64,000 nucleotides of DNA from Mycolicibacterium sp. BiH015 (GCF_027706845.1 NZ_JAQGCZ010000002.1:434001-498000); one strand, 5' to 3'; counted from the stretch's first letter, positions 26,735 to 35,886 are shown. Program-made: numbers and translations. Notes: a model not told the origin generated them from the letters alone.

Positions 26735-29700
26735 GTGACGCGAACCGCCTGCTCCTACTGCGGGGTCGGGTGCGGGATCTCGGTGGAGACCCGCACCGAC
26801 CCCGCTTCGGGTGTCCCTGTCATCGCGAGGGTCTCCGGAGACAAGCTGCACCCCACCAACGTCGGGCGGCTGTGCACCAAGGGCGCGACCCACGCCGAGA
26901 TGATGGCCGCGGCCGACGGCAGGCTCACCACGGCGCTGCTGCGGCCCTCCCGCGACGCGGAACCGGTGGCTGTCGATGTCGAGGAGGCACTCGCCGAGGC
27001 GGGAGCGCGACTGCGGGCGATCGTCGACGAGCACGGCCCCGACGCGGTCGCGCTGTACGTCTCGGGACAGATGTCGATCGAGGCACAGTATCTGGCGACC
27101 AAGCTGGCCAAAGGATTTCTGCGCACCGTTCACATCGAGTCGAACTCGCGGCTGTGCATGGCCAGCGCGGGCACCGGCTTCAAACAGTCGCTGGGCTCCG
27201 ACGGCCCGCCCGGTTCCTACACCGACTTCGATTGCACCGACCTGTTCTTCGTCATCGGCTCGAACATGGCCGACTGCCACCCGATCCTGTACCTGCGGAT
27301 GGCCGACCGGCTCAAGGCGGGCGCCAAGCTGATCGTCGTGGACCCGCGCAGAACCTCTACGGCCGACAAGGCCGACCTCTACCTGCCGGTCCGGCCGGGC
27401 ACCGATCTCGCGCTGCTCAACGGCATCCTGCATGTGTTGGTCGAGAAGGGCGCCATCGACGAGGCGTTCATCGCCGAGCACACCCAGGGCTGGGAGGCGA
27501 TGCCGGAATTCCTCGCCGACTATCCGCCCCACCGTGTTGCGGCCATCACCGGGCTTCCCGAGTCCGACATCCGCACCGCCGCCGACATGATCGCCGAGGC
27601 GGGGAACTGGATGTCGTGCTGGACGATGGGCCTCAATCAGAGCACCCACGGTACGTGGAACACCAATGCGATCTGCAACCTGCACCTGGCGACCGGCGCG
27701 ATCTGCCGGCCCGGCAGCGGCCCGATGTCGCTGACGGGCCAACCCAACGCCATGGGCGGCCGCGAGATGGGCTATATGGGGCCGGGTCTGCCCGGCCAGC
27801 GTGTGGTGCTCTCGGCGGATGACCGTGCGTTCGTGGAAGCCGAGTGGGATCTCGACCCCGGCACCATCCGCATCGATGTCGGTCCGGGGACCGTCGAGAT
27901 GTTCCGTCAGATGGCTGACGGCGACATCAAGGCCGCGTGGATCATCTGCACCAATCCCGTTGCCAGCGTTGCCAACAGGGCTGCGGTGATCGCCGCCCTG
28001 GAGGCCGCCGAGCTGGTCATCACCCAAGACACCTACACCGATACCGCCACCAACAGGTACGCCGACATCATGCTGCCCGCCACGCTGTGGGCGGAAACCG
28101 ATGCCGTGATGGTCAACTCCGACCGCACCCTCACCCTGCTACAGCAGTCCGTCCCGCCCGCCGGTGACGCGCGGCCGGATTGGGAGCTGATCTGCGGGGT
28201 CGCCCGCCACCTCGGCTTCGGCGACGACTTCGACTACAAGTCGAGCGAGCAGATTTTTGACGAGATCCGCCGGTTCCACAATCCCAGGACCGGTTACGAC
28301 CTGCGCGGTGTCACCTATGAGCGGCTGCGCCAGACGCCGGTGCAGTGGCCGTGCGCCTCACACGAGCAGCCGGACCGCAACCCGATCCGGTACCTCAACG
28401 ACGGTGTCTCCCAAGATCTTTACACCGATGCCGCCGGGCGCACACCACGGTTGGCGTTCGCGACGCCGTCGCGGCGTGCGGTGTTCCATGCCCGCCCGCA
28501 CATGGACGCCGCCGAACTGCCCGACGAGGACTTTCCGATGGTCCTCAACACCGGCCGCCTGCAGCACCAGTGGCACACCATGACCAAGACCGGCAGGGTC
28601 GCCAAGCTGAACAAGCTCAACCCGGGACCATTCGTCGAGATCCACCCTGAGGACGCTGCGGCACTGCAGATTTCGGACGCAGCGGAGGTCGAGCTGGTCA
28701 CCCGGCGTGGCCGTGCCGTACTGCCTGCCGTCGTCACCGACCGGGTGCGCCCCGGCAACACCTGGGTGCCGTTCCACTGGAACGACGAGCACGGGGAGAA
28801 CCTCACCGTCAACGCGCTCACCAACGACGCTGTCGACCCCGATTCGCTGCAGCCGGAGTTCAAGGTGTGCGCGGTTCGGTTGACTCCGGTTCCGGTGACG
28901 GCGAGCGATCCGGAGCTGACAGGAGACGAAAGCCTTTATCTGGCCGGGTTTTTGGCCGGAATCGAGCAAGGACGTCCCGGCGTGCCCGTCCTTCCGGCGA
29001 GCGCGCCCGTCGGTGCCAGGGCCCGGCTGTGGATCGACGGCCTGCTCGCCGGACGGTATTCGAGGCTCGACGACACGGTGCCTGCGCCGGAGACCGGGCC
29101 GCTGGTGCTGTGGGCCTCGCAGACGGGCAACGCCGAGGAATTCGCGGGGAGGCTGGGGGAGCGCCTCGCCGGCGCCCGCCTGCGGGCGATGGACGACGTC
29201 GACCTGGCCGAGCTGCCCAGTGCCGGCGAGATCGTCATCATCACCAGCACCTTCGGCGACGGCGGACCACCGGACAACGGTGCGAACTTCTGGGAACGCC
29301 TCGAGTCGCCGGAGGCGCCGTCACTTGACGGGGTGCGGTACTCGGTGCTCGGCATCGGCGACCGGTCCTACGACAACTTCTGCGGCCACGCGAAATCACT
29401 CGACGCCCGGTTGGCAGACCTCGGCGCGACGCGCATGCTCGAGCGAACGGACTGCGAGGCGTACGACGACGAGCCGATGAACCGTTGGGCGGAAACCGTT
29501 TCCGATCTAATGGCCGCGCCGTCCACCGCGCCCGCGCCGGCACCGACCGTGCCCGCGCTGTTCACCCGCGCCAAGCCCGTCGACGCTCCGCTGTGCCGCA
29601 ACATTCGCCTCACCCCCCGGGACGCCGCCAAAGAGGTGCGGCAGTTCGGTTTCGACATCAGCGCCCACGATGTGACGTACTCCGTCGGAGACTCACTCGG

Positions 29701-30673
29701 GGTGTGCGTGGTCAATTCGAGTTTCGCTGTCGAGACCTGGCTTTCGGCAACGGGATTCAACGGTTCCGAAGCGGTCCTGGTCGACGGTGTGCAGATCTCC
29801 CTGCGGGAGGCGCTGACGTGGCACTACGACATCTGCAAGGTGACGTCGAACCTCGTCACGTTCGTCGCCGAACACTGCCCCGACGCGGGGACCGCAAAGA
29901 GGCTGCGCAACGATCGCGGAAAACTCGACAAGTGGCTGGTGAATCGCAACGGGATCGATCTGGTCCGCGAATTCCCGGTTCGTGCCGACGCCGAGCTCTG
30001 GCAGGAAGTGCTGGTGCGGCTCACGCCGCGCCAGTATTCGATCTCCTCCAGTCCGTTGGTCAGCCCGAACGAGGTGCAGCTGACCGTGTCGGTTGTGCGC
30101 TACCGCGGAGCCGACGGCGGGCCGCGCGGCGGCGTCGCCTCGACCTACCTGGCCGACCTTCCCGACGGCACCGCCGTGCCGGTGTTCCTGCAGCGGTCTC
30201 CGCACTTCCGGCCGCCGGACGACTCCGAGACGCCGATGATCATGGTCGGGCCGGGCACCGGTATCGCGCCGTTCCGCGGGTTCCTGCAGGAGCGCCGGGC
30301 GCTCGGTCACCGCGGACCCAATTGGTTGTTCTTCGGTGACCAGCATCGGGCGCAGAACTTCTACTACCGGGACGACCTGCAGGACATGGTCGACGACGGT
30401 TTCCTGAACCGGCTCGACCTCGCGTTCTCCCGTGATCAGCCCGAGCGTGTCTATGTGCAGCACAAGATGCTCGACTACGGTGCCGACGTGTGGCGCTGGC
30501 TCGACGACGGCGCCCATTTCTACGTGTGCGGTGATGCCACCAGGATGGCCAAGGATGTCGACGACGCCCTGACCGACATCCTCCGCACACACGGCCGGTT
30601 GAGCGCGGACGCGGCGCGCGACTACAAGCGTGAGATGGTCGCCGAGAAGCGCTACGTGCGCGACGTGTACTGA
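26735..30673 (+). CDS. Assimilatory nitrate reductase fused to flavodoxin/FAD reductase module
   Basis: Fused enzyme of 1312 aa, GTG start. Residues 1-~730 are a molybdopterin nitrate reductase: N-terminal [4Fe-4S] ligands C6, C9, C13 and C47; Mo-ligand Cys141 (SRLCMASAG); C-terminal molybdopterin-dinucleotide domain with TGRLQHQWHTMTKTGR. Residues ~788-925 are a flavodoxin (VLWASQTGNAEEF, TSTFGDGGPPDN, SVLGIGDRSYDNFCG). Residues ~945-1312 are a CysJ/P450-reductase-like FAD/NAD(P)H unit with RQYSISSSP, GGVASTYLADL, MVGPGTGIAPFRGFLQERR and YVCGDATRMAKDV. The protein should pass electrons NAD(P)H to FAD to FMN to FeS to Mo without a separate reductase. A similar fusion has been described in M. 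smegmatis (NasN, from memory). No Tat signal; cytoplasmic. Confidence 0.96.
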   Translation: MTRTACSYCGVGCGISVETRTDPASGVPVIARVSGDKLHPTNVGRLCTKGATHAEMMAAADGRLTTALLRPSRDAEPVAVDVEEALAEAGARLRAIVDEHGPDAVALYVSGQMSIEAQYLATKLAKGFLRTVHIESNSRLCMASAGTGFKQSLGSDGPPGSYTDFDCTDLFFVIGSNMADCHPILYLRMADRLKAGAKLIVVDPRRTSTADKADLYLPVRPGTDLALLNGILHVLVEKGAIDEAFIAEHTQGWEAMPEFLADYPPHRVAAITGLPESDIRTAADMIAEAGNWMSCWTMGLNQSTHGTWNTNAICNLHLATGAICRPGSGPMSLTGQPNAMGGREMGYMGPGLPGQRVVLSADDRAFVEAEWDLDPGTIRIDVGPGTVEMFRQMADGDIKAAWIICTNPVASVANRAAVIAALEAAELVITQDTYTDTATNRYADIMLPATLWAETDAVMVNSDRTLTLLQQSVPPAGDARPDWELICGVARHLGFGDDFDYKSSEQIFDEIRRFHNPRTGYDLRGVTYERLRQTPVQWPCASHEQPDRNPIRYLNDGVSQDLYTDAAGRTPRLAFATPSRRAVFHARPHMDAAELPDEDFPMVLNTGRLQHQWHTMTKTGRVAKLNKLNPGPFVEIHPEDAAALQISDAAEVELVTRRGRAVLPAVVTDRVRPGNTWVPFHWNDEHGENLTVNALTNDAVDPDSLQPEFKVCAVRLTPVPVTASDPELTGDESLYLAGFLAGIEQGRPGVPVLPASAPVGARARLWIDGLLAGRYSRLDDTVPAPETGPLVLWASQTGNAEEFAGRLGERLAGARLRAMDDVDLAELPSAGEIVIITSTFGDGGPPDNGANFWERLESPEAPSLDGVRYSVLGIGDRSYDNFCGHAKSLDARLADLGATRMLERTDCEAYDDEPMNRWAETVSDLMAAPSTAPAPAPTVPALFTRAKPVDAPLCRNIRLTPRDAAKEVRQFGFDISAHDVTYSVGDSLGVCVVNSSFAVETWLSATGFNGSEAVLVDGVQISLREALTWHYDICKVTSNLVTFVAEHCPDAGTAKRLRNDRGKLDKWLVNRNGIDLVREFPVRADAELWQEVLVRLTPRQYSISSSPLVSPNEVQLTVSVVRYRGADGGPRGGVASTYLADLPDGTAVPVFLQRSPHFRPPDDSETPMIMVGPGTGIAPFRGFLQERRALGHRGPNWLFFGDQHRAQNFYYRDDLQDMVDDGFLNRLDLAFSRDQPERVYVQHKMLDYGADVWRWLDDGAHFYVCGDATRMAKDVDDALTDILRTHGRLSADAARDYKREMVAEKRYVRDVY

Positions 30674-30790
30674 CCTGCGCAAACAAGGTCGAAAAAAACT
30701 CTCGCAAAAAGTGAGGGAATCGGGAGTGCCCTCAACTCTTACCGGTGAACGCGGCCCAACCAAGGGCAGCGACCACACCGAGGAGAAGCC

Positions 30791-31165
30791 ATGACCACCA
30801 TCACGCACCGCATCGCCACCGCAGCCACCCTCGCCCTGGGATCTGCTGCCCTCGCCTTCGGAGCCGCAGCGACCGCGCCCGTCGCCAGTGCCGCGACGTT
30901 CCAGGAGATCTGCATCAACGACCCCGCCTCCTATGCCATCGGCGCCGTGCGCGGTGTCTATTCCACCGAGAAGCGTGGTGTCGACCGCTACGAAATCTGC
31001 AAGGTCTACAGCGCCGCGGGCGCGCTCCTTGCCACCGTCAACGTGCCGAACTACGGCTACTACAAGCTCGTCGAGCCGGTTCGGCCTCCGCTGTCGGTCG
31101 ACCAGCCCGTGCAGTCCCCTCAGCCCACCCCGTCGCCGAAGTCGCCGCTGTCGGTTCAACGATGA
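30791..31165 (+). CDS. Small secreted protein with Pro-rich tail
   Basis: A 124-aa protein with signal peptide (about 1-34, cleavage after ASA in PVASAATF). The mature protein has two cysteines (EICINDP and YEICKVY), likely a disulfide, and a Pro/Ser-rich tail (VQSPQPTPSPKSPLSV). GAGGAGAAG-like spacing upstream of ATG gives a good ribosome-binding site. Family unknown. It precedes the membrane-anchored sigma factor, separated from it by a strong hairpin. Confidence 0.82.
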   Translation: MTTITHRIATAATLALGSAALAFGAAATAPVASAATFQEICINDPASYAIGAVRGVYSTEKRGVDRYEICKVYSAAGALLATVNVPNYGYYKLVEPVRPPLSVDQPVQSPQPTPSPKSPLSVQR

Positions 31166-31170
31166 CCTCC

Positions 31171-31209
31171 GCAATCGGCTGGTGTGCACGACGCACACCA
31201 GCCGATTGC
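31171..31209 (+). terminator. 17-bp stem hairpin, terminator of secreted-protein gene
   Basis: Perfect 17-bp arms (31171-31187 and 31193-31209) with a 5-base loop, starting 6 bp after the stop at 31165 and ending 34 bp before the sigma-factor start. No T-run follows, as usual in mycobacterial terminators. It could instead shape the leader of the sigma-factor transcript. Confidence 0.65.
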
Positions 31210-31243
31210 ACTAGTATCCCCGCCACACCCAGGGGGGTGACCT

Positions 31244-32644
31244 ATGGCATACAGCCCGCAGGACGCTTCACTGGTCCGCGCCGCGATCGACGGGGACAAG
31301 CAGGCGTTCGCCGCCGTCTACGACCGCTATGCCGACCGAATCCACGACTTCTGCGTCGGAATGCTGCGCGATCGCGATGCCGCGGCCGACTGCACGCAGG
31401 ACACTTTCGTTGTTGCCGCGCAGAAGCTTTCGCAACTGCGGGAGCACAACCGGCTTCGGCCCTGGCTCTACGCCATCGCGCGCAACGAGTGCATGGCCCG
31501 GCTGCGGGCATGGCAACGCGAACAACCCAGCCAGGATTTGCCCGACATGCCCTCTGACGAAACCGATCTCGCGACCTTCGCGGCACGCGCCGAGCTCGCC
31601 GATCTGATCGAGGCGGCCAGCGGCGGACTGTCTGAGCGAGACCGCGCTGTGTTGGAATTGGCGTACCGGCACGATCTCGACGGCCCCGAGTTGGCCGATG
31701 CGCTCGGCGTGACGGCACGCAACGCGAACACCCTCGTCGAGCGGATGCGCGAGACGATCTCGCGGTCGCTCGGGGCATTGCTGGTGTGCCGCCGAATCAA
31801 GGCCGATCCGGCCCGGTGCGCCGAACTGGCCGAAATTCTCCGCGAGTGGGACGGCGCGATGACGGTGCTGCTGCGCAAGCGCGCGGCACGCCACATCGAG
31901 GGCTGCGCGACCTGCAGCCACGAACAGAAGCGGTTGGTCACGCCGGCCGCACTCCTGGGCTCGACGCCGATCGTCATTCCCGCCCCGGGATGGCTACGGG
32001 ATCGCACGCTCGACGACATCGAATGGCCGCCTTCGCGGACTGATGCCGGCAAAGCATGGTGGCCGGAGCGTGATTTCGATACCGGTGACCCCTCGCGCAC
32101 GGTGCGGTACCGGGTGGCCAGAGGTGCGGCAGCCGTCGGCCTGGTGATGATCGGACTCGGCGGTGCGGTGCTGTTGGCGCAGCCCGACACTGTCGGCGTC
32201 GTCCCCGCCGATCGCATCGCGCCGATGACGGCGACCACCACGACAACGTCTGAGACACCTCGGGCGACACTGCCGCCGACAACGGCACCGGGCGTAGTGC
32301 CGCGTTCCGCACCGCCCATGGTGTCCACCACAGCTGCGGTGCCGACTGCGCCCAGCACGACGACCGTCGTGACGACCACCGAGGATTCTCCACCGCCGCA
32401 GCGGCGCACCACCACGACAGAGCCGCCCAGCGTGAACCGCACCCCACCGACGACGAGAACCTCTGCGCCGCAGCCCGAACCCGAACCGGTGCAGGAGGAG
32501 CCGGAGGAGGAGCCGGAGGCGCCCTCGATCCAGCCGGACAAGCCGTCGGTGACGATCGAGCGTCCGACTCCCGGTCAGATCTCGCCGATCGAGACATGCA
32601 CACCCATGAATCCATGCCAGGAGGGTCCGCCGGTCTTCAGTTGA
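31244..32644 (+). CDS. Membrane-anchored ECF sigma factor fused to zinc-finger anti-sigma-like domain
   Basis: Protein of 466 aa. Sigma region 2 lies at about 20-90 (FAAVYDRYADRIHDFCVGML, CTQDTFVVAAQ, LRPWLYAIARNECMARLR). Sigma region 4 lies at about 125-178 (LSERDRAVLELAYRHDLDGPELADALGVTARNANTLVERMR in parts). Residues ~190-228 look like a zf-HC2 anti-sigma zinc finger: C192, H217, C221, C224 (H-x3-C-x2-C). A single transmembrane helix at ~294-312 is followed by a 150-residue extracytoplasmic T/P-rich then E/P-rich tail with two C-terminal Cys. Arrangement implies a sigma factor held at the membrane by its own anti-sigma-like part. GGGGGGTGA precedes the ATG. ECF groups with C-terminal anti-sigma-like extensions are known in actinobacteria. 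Confidence 0.92.
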   Translation: MAYSPQDASLVRAAIDGDKQAFAAVYDRYADRIHDFCVGMLRDRDAAADCTQDTFVVAAQKLSQLREHNRLRPWLYAIARNECMARLRAWQREQPSQDLPDMPSDETDLATFAARAELADLIEAASGGLSERDRAVLELAYRHDLDGPELADALGVTARNANTLVERMRETISRSLGALLVCRRIKADPARCAELAEILREWDGAMTVLLRKRAARHIEGCATCSHEQKRLVTPAALLGSTPIVIPAPGWLRDRTLDDIEWPPSRTDAGKAWWPERDFDTGDPSRTVRYRVARGAAAVGLVMIGLGGAVLLAQPDTVGVVPADRIAPMTATTTTTSETPRATLPPTTAPGVVPRSAPPMVSTTAAVPTAPSTTTVVTTTEDSPPPQRRTTTTEPPSVNRTPPTTRTSAPQPEPEPVQEEPEEEPEAPSIQPDKPSVTIERPTPGQISPIETCTPMNPCQEGPPVFS

Positions 32645-32701
32645 GGCGACTGATCGGGCATTTCGCCGACGAGAAGCGCTCGCGGCTGCCACCATTCGAC
32701 C

Positions 32702-33004
32702 ATGCAGACACTCCGTGCGATCGTTGTCGCCGCTGGACTGGGCGCCGCGGGGATGGCCCCCCCTGTCGCCGGCGCCATTCCGGGGTACACGCCGTGCCCC
32801 TCACCGCCGGGCCAGCAGTACGAGGTCATCGGTGGCGCCACGTGTGAGGACTCCTGGGTGGCCCAGTCCTATGACTACGAAAGCGGCCCCAAGTACCAGG
32901 AGTTCGCGAACTTCACCTGCTACGCCAGCACTGCCGACCAAAAGCCCGTGCTCCTGACCTGCGTGTCGGACACCGGCGGCGAATTGGTCGTGTCCGCCGT
33001 CTAG
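32702..33004 (+). CDS. Small secreted cysteine-containing protein
   Basis: A 100-aa protein with signal peptide (cleavage near AGA-IP, residue 25). The mature part has four cysteines (YTPCPSPPG, GATCEDSW, NFTCYAS, LLTCVSD), consistent with two disulfides. It starts 57 bp after the sigma-factor gene, in the same direction. The stop shares CTAG with the stop of the convergent acyltransferase. Family unknown. Confidence 0.82.
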   Translation: MQTLRAIVVAAGLGAAGMAPPVAGAIPGYTPCPSPPGQQYEVIGGATCEDSWVAQSYDYESGPKYQEFANFTCYASTADQKPVLLTCVSDTGGELVVSAV

Positions 33005-34299
33005 CGAGCGGACTCCACCGACATGACGCGGGGGCGCGCGGCCACCAGCAGTGCGCCGACGACGAACATCACCACCGTCACCACCGGAAACCTTCCGCTC
33101 GGCGCGAACCCCTTCGCGGACAACAGGCTGAGCGCCACGGCGCATGCGCCGGTCCCGGCATAGAGCATCGCCTCGGCCACGGGGGCGGGCACCGGGACGG
33201 CGAAGGTCGGCATCGACGCGGCGAAGATGCGCCGCTGCCAGAACAACAGGCACAGCAGCGCCGCGGTGACGACGGCCAGCACCAACTCCCATTCCAAGCG
33301 GGCCAGCCACCAGGCACCCGAGCCCAGCGGCGGCTGCGGCAACAGGCCCGCCGGGTATGCGATGACCGTCACGACGATGACGGGCAGCATGTGCCACAGA
33401 TACAGCGCCATCACATTGTTGTTGGCGACTCCGATGATTCGTGGCCAAAGGCCGTGTGCCAGAATGCGATTCAACAGCGGTGCGATCGCGAACAGCACGC
33501 CGATCTGTGCTGTCGCCAGCGCCAGCAGCGCCAGCGACGGAGGAGCGGAGTTCTCCACACGGTCACCCGGCACGCCGATCATCGCGATCGGGTACGGCCC
33601 CCACGTGACGAGCATCGGCAGCGCGGCAGCAGCCACCATGGCCATTCCGAGGAGTACGCGGCGGCCCAGAAGGCCTCCGTGCCAGGCTATCCCGAGTTGG
33701 TAGATGGCAGCCCAGCAGAAGAAGTAGTTCGCCATCCGGATTTCCTGATGGCCGGTGCTGATGCCCACCACGTCGACGACGACGAGACAGATGACCAGCA
33801 CCGCGGGTACCGCGAGCCCCCAGCGCTGATGTGCCGCAACGGCGATCGGTGTCAGCGTGACGACCATCAGGTACACCGCCAGGAACCACAGGTGCATCGC
33901 CACTGCCCAGCCGCCGAGCTCGAGCACCGACCCGTCGATGCCCGCCAGGTGCAGGGCGCCCATCACGACGAGCACGAACCCGGCGTAGACCGCAGTGGGG
34001 CCGAGCGTGCGCGCCACCCGGCGTCGGATCCACTCCTGACGCGAGGTAGCCGGGTCATGGCGGCTCCACGAGACCGCGCTGGCATACCCCGCGACCGCGA
34101 AGAACACCGGAACCACCTGGAAGCCCCACGTGAGCCACTGCGTCCAAGGCATCAGCTCGAGGGGATTGTCGCGGCCGAACTCACCGTCGCGGTACGTCAT
34201 GACCGACAGCAGCCAGTGCCCGATGACGACGAGCATCACCGCGGCGGACCGGTACAGGTCGAGCGCGATCTCGCGAGGGGGTGCTCCGGTGGTGTTCAT
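33001..34299 (-). CDS. Acyltransferase 3 family membrane protein
   Basis: Multi-spanning membrane acyltransferase (acyltransferase 3 / OafA-like), 432 aa with about 10-11 hydrophobic helices. The N-terminal catalytic segment is present: EIALDLYRSAAVMLVVIGHWLL with the family His, then PVFFAVAGYASAVSW and RRVARTLGPTAVY. Such enzymes O-acylate cell-envelope glycans or lipids; the substrate is unknown. Three ATGs are possible (34320, 34308, 34299); 34299 was chosen because the domain starts shortly after it. Confidence 0.88.
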   Translation of the reverse strand: MNTTGAPPREIALDLYRSAAVMLVVIGHWLLSVMTYRDGEFGRDNPLELMPWTQWLTWGFQVVPVFFAVAGYASAVSWSRHDPATSRQEWIRRRVARTLGPTAVYAGFVLVVMGALHLAGIDGSVLELGGWAVAMHLWFLAVYLMVVTLTPIAVAAHQRWGLAVPAVLVICLVVVDVVGISTGHQEIRMANYFFCWAAIYQLGIAWHGGLLGRRVLLGMAMVAAAALPMLVTWGPYPIAMIGVPGDRVENSAPPSLALLALATAQIGVLFAIAPLLNRILAHGLWPRIIGVANNNVMALYLWHMLPVIVVTVIAYPAGLLPQPPLGSGAWWLARLEWELVLAVVTAALLCLLFWQRRIFAASMPTFAVPVPAPVAEAMLYAGTGACAVALSLLSAKGFAPSGRFPVVTVVMFVVGALLVAARPRVMSVESAR

Positions 34300-34351
34300 C
34301 AGCCCCATTCTGGGGCCCACTGCGCCGCTGACGCGGTAGGTGGAAGAAGAG

Positions 34352-34437
34352 TGTCCGAGGGGGGACTTGAACCCCCACGCCCGTTAATAGGGCACTAGCA
34401 CCTCAAGCTAGCGCGTCTGCCATTCCGCCACTCGGAC
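34352..34437 (-). tRNA. tRNA-Leu(GAG)
   Basis: Class II tRNA of 86 nt on the minus strand. Acceptor arms GTCCGAG and CTCGGAC, D-arm GCGGAATGGCAGACGC, anticodon stem CTAGC/GCTAG with loop TTGAGGT (anticodon GAG, reading CUC/CUU), long variable arm TGCCCTATTAACGGGC and T-arm GGGGGTTCAAGTCCCCC. Discriminator A at 34352. CCA is not encoded. It marks the right edge of the accessory block. Confidence 0.97.
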
Positions 34438-34515
34438 CTGCTGTGCGGCAGCTAAGGCTAGCGGATGAGCGGCCCCAGGCCCAAACCAGACACCGGCGCT
34501 GTTACAAAGGGACAT

Positions 34516-35850
34516 GTGAGTGGTCCTTCATCGCCGGCCGACGAGGTCGTCGACCTCGTCAGCACGCTGATCCGGTTCGACACCTCCAACACCGGGGAGC
34601 CGGCCACCACCAAGGGCGAGGCCGACTGCGCGCGCTGGGTCGCCGATCAGCTTGCCGAGGTCGGATACACGACCGAATACATCGAGGCCGGTGCGCCGGG
34701 CCGCGCCAACGTGTTCGCCCGGCTGGAAGGCGCAGACCGTTCCCGGGGCGCGCTGATGTTGCACGGCCACCTCGACGTGGTGCCCGCCGAAGCGTCCGAC
34801 TGGAGCGTGCATCCGTTCTCCGGAGCTGTCGAGGACGGCTACGTGTGGGGGCGCGGCGCCGTCGACATGAAGGACATGGTCGGGATGATGCTCGCGGTCG
34901 CCCGACACTTCAAACGGTCGGGGATCGTGCCGCCGCGCGACCTGGTGTTCGCGTTCGTCTCCGACGAGGAGGCTGGCGGGAACTACGGATGCAAGTGGCT
35001 CGTCGAGAATCGTCCGGACCTGTTCGACGGGATCACCGAGGCGGTCGGAGAAGTCGGCGGGTTCTCGCTGACGGTCCCGCGCCCGGACGGCGGCGAACGC
35101 AGGCTCTACCTCATCGAGACCGCCGAGAAGGCGATGCTCTGGATGCGGCTGACGGCGCGTGGCCGGGCCGGGCACGGGTCGATGGTGCACGACGACAACG
35201 CCGTCACCGCGGTTGCCGAGGCCGTCGCCAAGCTCGGTAAGCACCGTTTCCCGATCGTGCTGACCGAATCCGTCGAACAGTTCCTCACCGCCGTCGGAGA
35301 GGAGACGGGTTACGCGTTCGATCCGGCCTCGCCCGATGTCGAGGGCACGGTGGCCAAACTCGGGGGGATCGCCAGAATTGTCGGCGCCACGCTGCGCGAC
35401 ACCGCCAACCCGACGATGCTCAAAGCCGGCTACAAGGCCAACGTCATACCGGCCACGGCCGAGGCCGTGGTCGACTGCCGGGTGCTGCCTGGCCGGCTCG
35501 CCGAGTTCGAGCGGGAGGTCGACGAAATCATCGGTCCCGACGTCAAGCGGGAGTGGATCACCAACCTGCCGTCGTATGAGACCCCGTTCGACGGCGAGTT
35601 GCTCGACGCCATGAACAACGCGATCCTCGCCACCGACCCCGACGCGCGCACCGTGCCCTACATGCTGTCCGGCGGCACCGACGCAAAACACTTCGCCCGA
35701 TTGGGAATTCGTTGTTTCGGCTTCGCCCCGCTGCGGTTGCCGCCCGATCTGGACTTCGCCGCCCTGTTCCACGGCGTCGACGAACGGGTACCTATTGATG
35801 CGTTGACCTTCGGCGCGCAGGTCCTCGAGCACTTCCTGCTGCATTCGTAA
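34516..35850 (+). CDS. M20-family metallopeptidase (DapE/ArgE-like)
   Basis: M20 peptidase of 444 aa, similar to M. tuberculosis Rv2141c. Metal and catalytic motifs: HGHLDVVP, GRGAVDMKDM and SDEEAGG, with the dimerisation domain at about 175-310 (AGHGSMVHDDNA) and the distal His in MLSGGTDAKHFAR. It hydrolyses an amide bond of an unknown acyl-amino acid or peptide. GTG 34516 is preferred because AAAGGGA lies 4 bp upstream; an in-frame ATG at 34465 would add 17 residues. Confidence 0.92.
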   Translation: MSGPSSPADEVVDLVSTLIRFDTSNTGEPATTKGEADCARWVADQLAEVGYTTEYIEAGAPGRANVFARLEGADRSRGALMLHGHLDVVPAEASDWSVHPFSGAVEDGYVWGRGAVDMKDMVGMMLAVARHFKRSGIVPPRDLVFAFVSDEEAGGNYGCKWLVENRPDLFDGITEAVGEVGGFSLTVPRPDGGERRLYLIETAEKAMLWMRLTARGRAGHGSMVHDDNAVTAVAEAVAKLGKHRFPIVLTESVEQFLTAVGEETGYAFDPASPDVEGTVAKLGGIARIVGATLRDTANPTMLKAGYKANVIPATAEAVVDCRVLPGRLAEFEREVDEIIGPDVKREWITNLPSYETPFDGELLDAMNNAILATDPDARTVPYMLSGGTDAKHFARLGIRCFGFAPLRLPPDLDFAALFHGVDERVPIDALTFGAQVLEHFLLHS

Positions 35851-35866
35851 ACAGCATTCGTAAACA
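35841..35866 (+). repeat. 13-bp tandem duplication at the M20 peptidase stop codon
   Basis: GCATTCGTAAACA occurs twice in a row (35841-35853 and 35854-35866), covering the last codon and TAA stop of the peptidase gene, so the second copy repeats a stop in the same relative position. It is a microduplication with no clear function. Confidence 0.9.
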
Positions 35867-35886
35867 GACTGAAAGGATTTCCTCTC

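Noticed and set aside
26135..28027. 630-residue minus-strand frame across narK and nitrate reductase
   Set aside because: Shadow frame with H/R/D/G-rich low-complexity composition and no domain.
34320..34460. Integration site of a mobile element at tRNA-Leu
   Set aside because: No integrase, no duplicated tRNA 3' end and no phage gene were seen nearby.
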